Assembly (NCBI GenBank): GCA_000702245.1
Contig: JNKY01000013.1
Span: 124,001 to 188,000, forward strand
DNA from: Lachnospiraceae bacterium C6A11
GTDB taxonomy: Bacteria > Bacillota > Clostridia > Lachnospirales > Lachnospiraceae
Direction: 5' to 3'
DNA: 64,000 bases
Part shown: piece by piece, positions 19,038-28,740 of the stretch
Numbering within the stretch: the first letter of the stretch is position 1
Layout: the number at the start of each line of letters is the position of its first letter
Notes under the pieces: model-generated
The model's database searches: none
Told to the model about the DNA's origin: nothing
What the model saw: only the letters and a program-made list of their open reading frames with translations
Made by a program: the position numbers and the translations under genes

Positions 19038-19820
19038 TTATCCAAGTGCCACATCCAGCGCCATCATCATAGTGAATCCGACTGCAAACATGACAACACC
19101 GATATTTGTATGCTCTCCGGAAGACATTTCCGGGATCAGTTCCTCCACAACTACGTACATCATCGCTCCTGCTGCAAAGCTCAGAAGATATGGCATCGCC
19201 GGAATGATAAGTCCTGCTCCGATGATGGTAAGAAAGGCTCCGACCGGTTCAACCGCACCAGACAGAACACCGTCCAGAAAAGCCTTGCCCTTGCTCTTTC
19301 CTTCTGCGCAGAGTGGCATGGAGATGATCGCGCCCTCCGGAAAGTTCTGAATGGCTATACCGATTGCCAGCGCCAATGCTGCTCCGGAGGTTATGGAAGC
19401 CTTGTTATACTGAAGGCCTGCATATACTACTCCGACAGCCATTCCCTCAGGAATATTATGAAGCGTGACCGCAAGTACCATCATTGTTGACTTCCTAAGC
19501 TTAGCCTTCGGGCCCTCTGCCTTATCCGCATACATATGAAGATGCGGTATGACCGAGTCCAGCAAAAGGAGGAAAAGTATTCCCAGCCAGAATCCCACAA
19601 ATGCCGGAAGGAAGCTCAGCCTGCCAAGCTTATCCGACTGCTCCATCGCAGGTATCAGCAGACTCCATATGGAAGCCGCCACCATAACGCCGCTTGCAAA
19701 ACCGGTGAGAGCTCTCTGTACCTTCGGACGGAGTTCTTTCTTCATGAGAAATACGCAGGCCGCGCCAAGCGATGTCCCCGCGAAGGGTATCATGAGTCCA
19801 AGAAATATTTCTCCATTCAT
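19038..19820 (-). CDS. ZIP-family metal transporter
   Basis: A 260-residue integral membrane protein with about eight TMs. The central metal-binding helices have the family signature TLHNIPEGMAVGVVYAG (about residues 115-131) and a second QNFPEGAIISMPL helix (about 153-166), both with His/Asn/Pro/Glu or Asn/Pro/Glu ligands. ZIP proteins import Zn(II), Fe(II) or other divalent cations; the exact metal is not readable. It stands alone between a GGDEF gene and an ABC exporter pair. Confidence 0.9.
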   Translation of the reverse strand: MNGEIFLGLMIPFAGTSLGAACVFLMKKELRPKVQRALTGFASGVMVAASIWSLLIPAMEQSDKLGRLSFLPAFVGFWLGILFLLLLDSVIPHLHMYADKAEGPKAKLRKSTMMVLAVTLHNIPEGMAVGVVYAGLQYNKASITSGAALALAIGIAIQNFPEGAIISMPLCAEGKSKGKAFLDGVLSGAVEPVGAFLTIIGAGLIIPAMPYLLSFAAGAMMYVVVEELIPEMSSGEHTNIGVVMFAVGFTMMMALDVALG

Positions 19821-19916
19821 CTGCTCTCACCTCCGTTACTGCATCTACTATCAACAGCCATTCCTGAAAGCAACATGTACATTCAAATATATTTTACTTC
19901 AAAACACTCGATAATA

Positions 19917-21653
19917 CTATCCCAGCTTCCAGCTGACCGCCTTCCTTCTGCCGATGATGAAGTTCCTGTAGATGCCATCCTGCTCGATAAGCTCCTCGTG
20001 CTTACCCTTCTGAACTATCCTGCCCTTATCCACGACAAGAATCTGATCAGCATTTCGTACAGTCTTCAGTCTGTGAGCGATCATAATGATAGTCTTCTGT
20101 TTTGTAAGGTTTTCGATCGCTTCGGTAAGCTCCTTCTCATTCTCAGGATCGACATTCGCAGTTGCCTCGTCCAGGATGATTATCGGTGCATCCTTCATGA
20201 TGGCGCGTGCGATTGCAATCCTCTGCTTCTCACCACCCGAAAGAGTGGCTCCGCCTTCTCCAATTACCGTATCATATCCATCAGGCAAAGCTGTAATGAA
20301 ATCGTGGCAGGCAGCCTTCTTAGCCGCTGCAATGACCTCTTCCATCGTTGCCTCAGGCCTGCCGAAACGGATATTATTTGCTATGGTATCCTCAAACAGG
20401 TACACCCTCTGAAATACAAAGCTGAAATTCTCCATAAGTGAGTCGAAGCTGTAGTCCTTCACATTTCTACCGCCAAGTGTGACCTGTCCCTCCTGGACAT
20501 CCCAGAAGCGGGCGATCAGCGAGGTGATAGTTGTCTTGCCACCACCGGACGGTCCAACGATTGCAGTTGTTGTATTTTCCTTAATGTCCACCGTTACGTC
20601 GTCGATGATCTTGCGGTTTTCGTACGCAAAGCCGACATGCTCCAGATGAATATCCCTGTTCTTCGGATGAATATCCTCGCCATTAGTATCCATCTGCTCT
20701 ATATCAAGGATCTCATTCGCAAGATCCACGCCCTTGCCGATAATCTTCAGCAGTGCAGTATATGTACCCGCTGCATCCAGCGACTCAAATACCATGAAGG
20801 AACAGAGCAGCATGACGATAGTATATTCCAGATTCATCGTACCATCCATATAAAAACGGATGGATGCGCCCGCGATCACAACACCGATCAGCTTTGTGAA
20901 AAGGTTCTGGACGCCGACAGCCGGAATGGCTGCAACCTCGGCAGCAATATCCGCCTTCTTCTTTCGCTCGATAGTCTTCTGAACTCTGGACTGATTCTGG
21001 CTGACGATATTATAGTTTCTGATCTCGGCTATGCCCTGGATGTATTCCAGGATCACACCGACCATATCCCTGTCGGAAGCCAGCTTTTCATCAGCAACTC
21101 TAGCAACACTTCTGTTCGTCCACTGGTTGATCAAAAGGAAGATTCCGATTCCGGCCAGTGAAATAAGCCCTATCCTCACATCAAATACAAACATCATGAG
21201 TGCGATAACTATGGTTGTAATTCCGCCCTGAAGCACCATCATTATAGCTCTTGTGGCAATATCTCCGGTCTGCTCCATCGTATTTGTTGTAACAGAGGTG
21301 ATGTGTCCGAGACTTGTGTCGTTGAAATATCCCATAGGAAGATATCTCAGATGTTCGCCTATTTCTATACGCTTCAACGCACAGGTATCGTATCCACCTT
21401 CAGTCTGAAGCATCATAGAAAAACGGTTGATAAAAGCCTTGCCGAGAGTACTTATAAGCATGAATCCTATGACCGTCAGTATTGCCGACGTGTTTATCTT
21501 ATCCTCCAGTACAGCCTTTATGGCAAAATAAGCTGCCGGTATCTTCATCGCCGTAAACAGTGCTTCGATCACTCCCAGCACTGCAGATTTATAGAATTTT
21601 CTTCTGTTCTTCTCACTGCAGAATCCGAAGAACTTCTTCACCATCTTAAGCAT
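19917..21653 (-). CDS. Heterodimeric ABC exporter-fold subunit
   Basis: A 578-residue half-transporter with six TMs (about residues 18-300) and ATPase: Walker A GPSGGGKTT, signature TLSGGEKQRIAIARAI, Walker B IIILDEATANVD. Start ATG 21653 has GGGAGG 7 nt upstream and overlaps the stop of the partner gene by 8 nt, so translation is coupled. Pairs of this kind in Firmicutes are usually called multidrug or siderophore-type exporters; the cargo is not readable here. Confidence 0.88.
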   Translation of the reverse strand: MLKMVKKFFGFCSEKNRRKFYKSAVLGVIEALFTAMKIPAAYFAIKAVLEDKINTSAILTVIGFMLISTLGKAFINRFSMMLQTEGGYDTCALKRIEIGEHLRYLPMGYFNDTSLGHITSVTTNTMEQTGDIATRAIMMVLQGGITTIVIALMMFVFDVRIGLISLAGIGIFLLINQWTNRSVARVADEKLASDRDMVGVILEYIQGIAEIRNYNIVSQNQSRVQKTIERKKKADIAAEVAAIPAVGVQNLFTKLIGVVIAGASIRFYMDGTMNLEYTIVMLLCSFMVFESLDAAGTYTALLKIIGKGVDLANEILDIEQMDTNGEDIHPKNRDIHLEHVGFAYENRKIIDDVTVDIKENTTTAIVGPSGGGKTTITSLIARFWDVQEGQVTLGGRNVKDYSFDSLMENFSFVFQRVYLFEDTIANNIRFGRPEATMEEVIAAAKKAACHDFITALPDGYDTVIGEGGATLSGGEKQRIAIARAIMKDAPIIILDEATANVDPENEKELTEAIENLTKQKTIIMIAHRLKTVRNADQILVVDKGRIVQKGKHEELIEQDGIYRNFIIGRRKAVSWKLG

Positions 21654-23430
21654 TTACGGCCTCCCTTCCGGCTGCAGCGCCAGAAACAGGATCCATATCT
21701 ACATCTTTAGCCATACTGTGAGCCTCCCACATTTTTTTATATAACAGGCTCGTACGGAGCAGCTCCTCCTGTGTTCCGCAGGCTTCAACATTTCCGTTAT
21801 TTATAACAAATATCTTGTCAGCATCCACGATAGTTGAAAGTCTGTGAGCGATCACGATAAGCGTCCTGCCCTGGACCAGCTTTGCAACACTTGACTGAAC
21901 AAGCGCCTCGTTTTCCGGATCTGTATAGGCGGTCGCCTCATCGAGGATAACAACCGGCGCATCCTTGAGCATGGCTCTCGCGATACATATTCTCTGTCTC
22001 TCTCCACCGGACAGATGTCCGCCGGCTCCGCCGACCACTGTGTCATAGCCGTTCTCAAGCCCGAGGATAAACTCGTGACAGCCTGTAGCCTTCGCTGCAC
22101 GCTCAACTTCCTCGTCTGTGGCCCCTGCTCTGCCGAGTCTTATATTTTCTCTTACCGTCATGTCGAACAGATAATTATCCTGTGCAACATACGCGATCTG
22201 ACCCATATAATAGTCAAGCGGAAGTTCCTTTATATTCACGCCCCCATAAGTGATGGTTCCGGAATCCGTGTCCCAGAGCGAATCGATCAGCCTTGCGATG
22301 GTACTCTTGCCCGAACCGGACGGTCCGACGATCGCAGCCACCTCACCCTGGCGTATTTCCATATTTATTCCGTGCAGGACTTCTTTATCCTTGTAGGTGA
22401 ATCTTACATCTGTCAGGCAGATATCTGAATTTGCCGGCTTCTTTGTAACAGCTGTCGGTCTCTCCATATCCTTACGTTCAAGTATTTCCGTAACCTCGCC
22501 GAAGATAGTTCCCATCTTCAGCAGATCATCCGTGTAAGAAAAGGCAACCACAAGCGGTGTGATGAGACCTGCTGAAAGGATGATTCCGGTGATGAAGTTT
22601 TCCGGTGTGAGAGAACCGCCCTTTACAAGAAGCAGCCCTATCGGAAGCACACCCAGGAAGGTTGCCGGCAGGAATGCCATGGTTCCTGACTGCGGCCAGA
22701 TACATCTTCTCATCCAATCGATAAATACATCAGCGCCCTCTCTCGCCGCATGTACAAACTTCTCGTAAGATGAGCCGGTCTTGCCGAATGCCTTGATGAC
22801 CTCTATACCATTGATGTATTCGACAGCTGTATCATTCAGCTTTTTTGTCTTCTGAACAGACAGCTCGTAGCCGCCCTTACTCTTGGCCATCATAACAGCC
22901 ATACAGACAAGTCCGAAAAACGCACCGACAAGATTGGCAAGTCCCAGTCTCCAATCGATGGTCAGAAGATAGATGAACATTACCGCCGGCAACAGAAGAT
23001 TCGCTGTGAACTCCGGCACGATATGTGCAAGTGTTGTTTCCATGGAATCAACTCGCTCAACAATGATATTTTTATAGCTTCCACTGTTATCGTCCAGCAC
23101 CGAGCCGAGCGGTATCTTCGAGAGTTTTTCACAAAGCTGTTTTCTGATGCCGCCAAGAACCGTGAAGGTTGCGATGTGCGAAAGCGCAGTTGAAATCGAA
23201 TGAAGAGTCATTCTGATAACCCAGAAGACACCCATCCATATCACCTGTTTCAGATAGTAATCCCAATCTCTGTTTCCACCCAGCAGTTCCTTAACTATAT
23301 CCGCTATGATGAGATAAGGAACGAAGGACGCTGCCACCCCCAGCATGGCAAGTATTACACTACCCGTGAAATAACTTCTTTTCCTCCCCGCAAACTCAAG
23401 AATCCATGATAAAAGTCCTCTTTTTTTCAT
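21646..23430 (-). CDS. Heterodimeric ABC exporter-fold subunit
   Basis: A 594-residue half-transporter, partner of the gene that overlaps its 3' end. Six TMs lie at about residues 18-300. The ATPase has Walker A GPSGSGKST, signature HLSGGERQRICIARAM and Walker B VVILDEATAYTD. Both subunits keep the catalytic Glu and LSGGE, unlike the other exporter pair in this window. The gene starts 24 bp after the enolase stop codon, with GGAGGC just ahead of the ATG, so it may be read partly from the enolase promoter. Confidence 0.88.
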   Translation of the reverse strand: MKKRGLLSWILEFAGRKRSYFTGSVILAMLGVAASFVPYLIIADIVKELLGGNRDWDYYLKQVIWMGVFWVIRMTLHSISTALSHIATFTVLGGIRKQLCEKLSKIPLGSVLDDNSGSYKNIIVERVDSMETTLAHIVPEFTANLLLPAVMFIYLLTIDWRLGLANLVGAFFGLVCMAVMMAKSKGGYELSVQKTKKLNDTAVEYINGIEVIKAFGKTGSSYEKFVHAAREGADVFIDWMRRCIWPQSGTMAFLPATFLGVLPIGLLLVKGGSLTPENFITGIILSAGLITPLVVAFSYTDDLLKMGTIFGEVTEILERKDMERPTAVTKKPANSDICLTDVRFTYKDKEVLHGINMEIRQGEVAAIVGPSGSGKSTIARLIDSLWDTDSGTITYGGVNIKELPLDYYMGQIAYVAQDNYLFDMTVRENIRLGRAGATDEEVERAAKATGCHEFILGLENGYDTVVGGAGGHLSGGERQRICIARAMLKDAPVVILDEATAYTDPENEALVQSSVAKLVQGRTLIVIAHRLSTIVDADKIFVINNGNVEACGTQEELLRTSLLYKKMWEAHSMAKDVDMDPVSGAAAGREAVNA

Positions 23431-23454
23431 ATCATGCCTCCAAAATAAATGGTT

Positions 23455-24865
<1,411 letters not shown>

Positions 24866-24900
24866 ATTATCATACGTTGTTAAATACTGCTATGGCCGTA

Positions 24901-25323
24901 TTAAGCCAGTGTCCTGCCCAGATCTGCACACTTTTCAATTGCCTCTGTATCAGGTGTATAATTAGCCATAACACCATCCATAACAAGATATGCTCCGGCG
25001 GCCACAGCTCTGTCCTGCCAGTCTCTCATCCACTGACCGTCTCCCCAGCCGTATGAACCGAAAAGTCCAATCCTCTTATCCTTAAGAGAACCCTCAAGCT
25101 CTGTAAACATAGGCTCAAACTCCTCTTCCTCAAGCACCTCGGCTCCCATAGCCGGGCATCCGAATGCTACCGCATCATATTCTGCAAGCTTCAAAGATGA
25201 AAACTCGCCTGGAGCAAGATAGGTAACCTCTGCTCCGCCAGCTGCTGCCGCATCTCCTACTGCCTGCGCCATGGCTGCTGTATTTCCTGTCGCACTCCAA
25301 TAAACTATTGCTACTTTACTCAT
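24901..25323 (-). CDS. Flavodoxin
   Basis: A 140-residue short-chain flavodoxin, a small FMN-carrying electron carrier that replaces ferredoxin when iron is scarce. The phosphate-binding loop WSATGNTAAMA (about residues 9-19) follows the first strand KVAIVY. The isoalloxazine-binding loops are GCPAMGAEVLEEEEF and GSYGWGDGQWMRDW, as in clostridial flavodoxins. A 31-codon DUF3793 remnant precedes it on the same strand, and a GTTAG-N6-CTAAC operator-like site shared with the P1B-ATPase operon lies just ahead of that. Confidence 0.93.
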   Translation of the reverse strand: MSKVAIVYWSATGNTAAMAQAVGDAAAAGGAEVTYLAPGEFSSLKLAEYDAVAFGCPAMGAEVLEEEEFEPMFTELEGSLKDKRIGLFGSYGWGDGQWMRDWQDRAVAAGAYLVMDGVMANYTPDTEAIEKCADLGRTLA

Positions 25324-25342
25324 ATATGTATCCTTTCCAGAG

Positions 25343-25438
25343 CTATAGCTCTAACTTTTTATTTATGAACAGCCTGTCGGCCGCCTTAATACCTGCAAGT
25401 GTCGGAGCGCAGAATTCAATGATCATCCTTTCTGACAT
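25343..25438 (-). pseudogene. 31-codon DUF3793-like N-terminal remnant
   Basis: ATG at 25438 opens MSERMIIEFCAPTLAGIKAA, continues for 11 more residues and stops at TAG 25343. The start matches my memory of the N-terminus of DUF3793 proteins, which are about 180-200 residues long and commonly sit beside flavodoxin genes in Clostridia. The rest of the gene is missing. AGGAGAGGG precedes the start. It may be a decayed gene or a translated leader for the flavodoxin gene, which starts 20 bp after its stop. Confidence 0.5.
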
Positions 25439-25459
25439 GGTATTATTTCACCCTCTCCT

Positions 25460-25477
25460 GGTTAGTTGTACCTAACC
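25460..25477. promoter_or_regulatory. Operator-like inverted repeat before the flavodoxin operon
   Basis: GGTTAGTTGTACCTAACC is a GGTTAG-N6-CTAACC palindrome located 22 bp upstream of the DUF3793-like start. The same 16-bp core recurs at 25529-25544 and 28596-28611. The form resembles sites of DtxR/IdeR-type iron or manganese repressors (inference), fitting a flavodoxin that would be induced by iron shortage. Confidence 0.55.
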
Positions 25478-25492
25478 TATATCTTTAAAAAA

Positions 25493-25519
25493 GGAGTGCC
25501 GTATCATCAGCGGCACTCC
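25493..25519 (-). terminator. Hairpin terminator after the decayed ABC genes
   Basis: Perfect 9-bp stem GGAGTGCCG (25493-25501) / CGGCACTCC (25511-25519) with 9-nt loop. On the minus strand the T-tract TTTTTT follows directly. Confidence 0.85.
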
Positions 25520-25525
25520 CCTTCC

Positions 25526-25547
25526 GCAGTTAGTTGTTTCTAACCGC
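25526..25547. promoter_or_regulatory. Second operator-like GTTAG-N6-CTAAC site
   Basis: GTTAGTTGTTTCTAAC (25529-25544), flanked by GC and GC to give a partly symmetric 22-bp element. It lies upstream of the terminator and of the first copy at 25460 and matches that copy at 14 of 16 core positions. Confidence 0.5.
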
Positions 25548-25587
25548 ATTTAATATACAACCTGTAACTTACTTAGTCAAGCGTTTT

Positions 25588-26081
25588 TTATTCTCTATTC
25601 TTTAATACCTCCGCCGGTACTATCTTCCTTATCTTTCCGGTCAGTACGCTGCTGATCATAAGATAAATAAGCATAGCACCCGCTAAAACTATTGCATATA
25701 GGTACCACGGAAAGCTGAGATCCATTCCCATAGCTGTATTCGCGATGAAATACGGATATATAGAATCAGCGATCATTTTCACGATTGGTATGATGATACA
25801 GCTTCCGATAAGGACAGCGTAGAAGTTTCCATCCAGATACTTTCCCTGACAGTAAGATTCGGTACCAGATTGTAAAACTGGAAGATGAATCCCAGTGCAT
25901 CCCTGCGGTATTCCGAAAGCTCCCTGCTTTTTAATCCTACTATCTCTTTTCCATCAATCTTGATCGAACCGCTGTCAACCACATCCAGACCACCTATACA
26001 ATTCAGCATAGTGGACTTTCCGGAACCACTGGTTCCCTGGATCACACACATGACACCATGTTTCATAATGGCGGCAAACAA
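25588..26081 (-). pseudogene. Deletion remnant of an FtsX-type ABC transporter
   Basis: The upstream part (25779-26081) encodes an ATPase N-terminus with an intact Walker A (GTSGSGKST) and a normal IFQFYNLVPNLTVRES segment. The signature, Walker B and everything after are missing. Shortly after NLTVRES another frame reads as the last about 85 residues of an FtsX-type permease, ending SSVLTGKIRKIVPAEVLKNRE, a typical permease C-terminus. So one internal deletion removed the end of the ATPase and most of the permease. The remnant lies downstream of the P1B-ATPase gene and ends in a hairpin. No functional product is expected. Confidence 0.75.
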
Positions 26082-26082
26082 A

Positions 26083-26115
26083 AAAAGGCTGTCATTGATG
26101 AACTGACAGCCCTTA
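26083..26115 (-). terminator. Hairpin terminator after the P1B-type ATPase gene
   Basis: Stem AGGCTGTCA (26086-26094) with TGACAGCCCT following a 9-nt loop (to about 26113). On the minus strand the stem is followed by TTTTTTTG. It lies 37 bp after the ATPase stop. Confidence 0.85.
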
Positions 26116-26151
26116 TTATGAATTATTTGTTTATACCTTCTTAGATCATGT

Positions 26152-28227
26152 CTATTTCAGAAGCTTCGTCGTGGAGTTAAGCCCCAGAACGACAGTCGAA
26201 CCATTGTGCAGCAGCGCAGATGTCGCCGGTGGAAGTATACCTGCCACCCCAAGTGCAATAAGACCTGTATTAAAGCCAACGATGGTTCTGTAGTTGGATC
26301 GTATCCTTTTCATCAATAGATCGCTGAGCCGTTTTAAGGTCACGATCGACTCAAGGTCACTTGAGCCAATGGTGATATCTGCAATCTGACGCGCTATCTC
26401 GGCACCTTCACTTATCGCTATTCCCACATCTGCAGCAGAAAGAGCCGGTGAATCATTTATACCGTCACCAACCATGATAACCTTCGAGCCATCCTTCTTC
26501 ACCTGTTCCACGAAACCTGCCTTATCCTCTGGAAGAACCTCTGCATAGAATTCGGTGATTCCAAGTTTCTGGGCTATCCTGCGGGCAGTTCGTTCACTGT
26601 CTCCGGTCATCATTACGATCCTGGAGATTCCTGTATCACGGATATCCTGAAGTATTTCAGCAGCATTCTCACGGATCGGATCATCGATCAGAATGACCGC
26701 CGCCAGCTCTCCGTTCTTCGCATAATACAGCAACGAATACTCGTCAGGGAGTGCTTCAAACTCTGCTTCCTTCCCCTCCGGAATACGGACGCCTTCGTCC
26801 TCAAATATAAAGTGATAGCTTCCTATCATTGCTTTCATGCCATCGATAGTCGACGATATACCATGTGCAACAATATATTCAACCTTGGTGTGCATCTCAT
26901 CATGCACAAGTCCTTTTTCTTCAGCCGCCTTAACAACCGCATTTGCAATCGAATGCGGGAAATGTTCCTCAAGACAGGCAGCCTCGCGGAGCAGTTCATC
27001 CGGTGACTCTCCATTAAAGGAAATCACATCCTTTACGGTAGGCTGAGCCTTGGTCAGAGTGCCCGTCTTGTCAAATACGATCACATCCGCCTCTGATACA
27101 GCCTCCATGAATTTGCCGCCCTTTACGGTAATGCTATGGTTTCCGGCCTCACGAATAGCCGAAAGAACCGAAAGAGGCATCGAAAGCTTCAAGGCGCAGG
27201 AATAATCCACCATCAAGACAGAAACAGCCTTGGTGATATTTCTTGTGAAAAGTCCGGTAAGGGCTGCCCCCGCAAATGTATACGGAACCAGTGCATCAGC
27301 AAGATGCTCGGCCTTACTCTCAACTGCAGACTTCAGCTTCTCCGACTCCTCGATCATTTTCACGATCTTATCAAACCTGCCGCTGCCGCTCTTTGCAGTA
27401 ACCTTCAGAGTGATCTCACCCTCTTCTACTACCGTACCCGCAAATACACAGGTGCCTTCCGTTTTCTGAACAGGGATGGCCTCTCCGGTCATAGAAGCCT
27501 GATTCACCATCGCCTCTCCGCTTGTAACCGTACCATCAAACGGTATGATATTTCCTACACGGACTACGATACGATCACCAACACATATACTTTCAGAATC
27601 CACCAGCAGCTCAGTTTCATCCGTGACCTTCCATACCTGCCTTATATTTAAGGACATCTGTTTTGCCAGATCATCGACGCATTGCTTATGTGTCCATTCC
27701 TCCAGGGTATCTCCGATACCAAGAAGGAACATGACTGAAGAAGCTGTTTTGTGATCCTTTGTCAGCAGCGAAGCTGTGATAGCTGTGGCATCAAGAAGCT
27801 CCACCTTAAGCTTCTTCTCCGGAATCGTCCTGAGTCCTCTCCTGATATAGGAAAGCGCCTTCATTCCTGTCCAGCACGCCCTTATCGGAGCAGGCATAAA
27901 CATCTTATTTCCGTAATGAAGGATCGTTGTCGTAACGATCTTCTCATAGTATTTTGCATTCAGCTCTCTGCCAGATGCTTCAAAATAGCTCTCCGGCACA
28001 TCTACACGTTTCGGTGAGTATTCTTTTATTCTCTCCAGTATATTATTGCGGTCGCATGTATACCGGATGACTGCATCTGCAGTACGCTCATATACTACTG
28101 CTTTCGTTACACCCGGCGTATTTTCAAGATAATACTGCAGCGTGTCCGCCTCTTTAAAACTAAACCTTTTTTCAGAAAAGTGAAGACGCATCCTTCCTGC
28201 GATCTCATGTTTTATGATTACCTTCAT
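26152..28227 (-). CDS. P1B-type metal ATPase, ferrosome FezB-like
   Basis: A 691-residue heavy-metal-type P-ATPase. The N-terminal about 75 residues form an HMA-like fold without CxxC; instead there is an Arg-rich start, HEIAGRMRLHF. TMs follow, the actuator motif is TGEAIPVQK, phosphorylation site FDKTGTLT and hinge GDGINDSPALS. The transmembrane metal-site motif is SCA (VDYSCALKLSMP) instead of CPC. The lack of CxxC and of CPC, the small DUF6110 gene just upstream and the operator-like site point to the P1B-6 group that includes ferrosome FezB proteins (family knowledge and inference). A less specific reading is an unassigned divalent-metal exporter. Confidence 0.8.
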   Translation of the reverse strand: MKVIIKHEIAGRMRLHFSEKRFSFKEADTLQYYLENTPGVTKAVVYERTADAVIRYTCDRNNILERIKEYSPKRVDVPESYFEASGRELNAKYYEKIVTTTILHYGNKMFMPAPIRACWTGMKALSYIRRGLRTIPEKKLKVELLDATAITASLLTKDHKTASSVMFLLGIGDTLEEWTHKQCVDDLAKQMSLNIRQVWKVTDETELLVDSESICVGDRIVVRVGNIIPFDGTVTSGEAMVNQASMTGEAIPVQKTEGTCVFAGTVVEEGEITLKVTAKSGSGRFDKIVKMIEESEKLKSAVESKAEHLADALVPYTFAGAALTGLFTRNITKAVSVLMVDYSCALKLSMPLSVLSAIREAGNHSITVKGGKFMEAVSEADVIVFDKTGTLTKAQPTVKDVISFNGESPDELLREAACLEEHFPHSIANAVVKAAEEKGLVHDEMHTKVEYIVAHGISSTIDGMKAMIGSYHFIFEDEGVRIPEGKEAEFEALPDEYSLLYYAKNGELAAVILIDDPIRENAAEILQDIRDTGISRIVMMTGDSERTARRIAQKLGITEFYAEVLPEDKAGFVEQVKKDGSKVIMVGDGINDSPALSAADVGIAISEGAEIARQIADITIGSSDLESIVTLKRLSDLLMKRIRSNYRTIVGFNTGLIALGVAGILPPATSALLHNGSTVVLGLNSTTKLLK

Positions 28228-28262
28228 CTATTTTCTCCGATCATAAAAAATGAACCACTCGT

Positions 28263-28574
28263 CTATTCCGTTATCAGTTCGGCACCAACGGCTGTTTCTC
28301 CGACAGCTTCCACCTCGGCATCATCATCAAGAATAATAGTTTCCCCTGATGCCTTCTCATAACGCGCTTCATTGATCGCTTTCGCCTCTGCATAGATGTC
28401 TGCGCAGTTTTCCTGCAAAACCGCAACCTGATCGATCGCAGCATCCTTCACGCGAAGCACTGCTGCTGTACAGTGTGTGTAAACCTTCTTTGCATCCCGG
28501 CTTGAAAGAATCCTTATTCCTGCCGATCCAAATAAAGTGCCGCCTAAAAATAATCCGATTTTACCCCAGTTCAT
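28263..28574 (-). CDS. DUF6110-type small membrane-associated protein
   Basis: A 103-residue protein. The N-terminus MNWGKIGLFLGGTLFGSAGIRIL is a hydrophobic, glycine-rich helix that could insert in a membrane. A basic amphipathic stretch (SSRDAKKVYTHCTAAVLRVKD) and an acidic tail rich in Glu/Ala/Val follow. The pattern fits DUF6110 proteins, which occur next to P1B-type ATPases in Clostridia. The ATPase gene starts 35 bp downstream, so the two form an operon. An operator-like element lies 22 bp upstream of its start. By position it could play the part of FezA in ferrosome formation (inference, not shown). Confidence 0.7.
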   Translation of the reverse strand: MNWGKIGLFLGGTLFGSAGIRILSSRDAKKVYTHCTAAVLRVKDAAIDQVAVLQENCADIYAEAKAINEARYEKASGETIILDDDAEVEAVGETAVGAELITE

Positions 28575-28595
28575 AGTTTGTACCTCCTAATAATA

Positions 28596-28611
28596 GTAAG
28601 CTATTTCTAAC
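28596..28611. promoter_or_regulatory. Operator-like site before the DUF6110/P1B-ATPase operon
   Basis: GTAAGCTATTTCTAAC matches the copies in front of the flavodoxin operon (consensus GTTAGTTGTTTCTAAC). It starts 22 bp upstream of the DUF6110 start codon, the same distance as the copy at 25460 from its gene. The equal placement supports a common repressor. Confidence 0.5.
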
Positions 28612-28659
28612 CATGAATGATAGCACTCTTAAGCTTCGCTTTCAAGATGTTTTTAATAC

Positions 28660-28702
28660 AAAAATACCCTCCTTACCGATCATCCGGAAAGGAGGGTATA
28701 AA
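28660..28702 (-). terminator. Hairpin terminator after metQ
   Basis: Stem TACCCTCCTT (28664-28673) / AAGGAGGGTA (28689-28698). On the minus strand it is followed by TTTTTG and lies about 40 bp after the metQ stop. Confidence 0.85.
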
Positions 28703-28740
28703 CCTTATATTTATTATTAGTATTTTCAAGCGGGAGCAGA

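Noticed and set aside
19536-20441. Plus-strand open frame of 301 codons opposite the ZIP and ABC genes
   Set aside because: It is antisense to two well-supported genes, has no ribosome site and a His/Arg/Lys-rich composition typical of a shadow frame.
25588-26081. Functional ABC transporter downstream of the P1B-ATPase
   Set aside because: The ATPase lacks signature and Walker B, and the permease is only a C-terminal tail in another frame.
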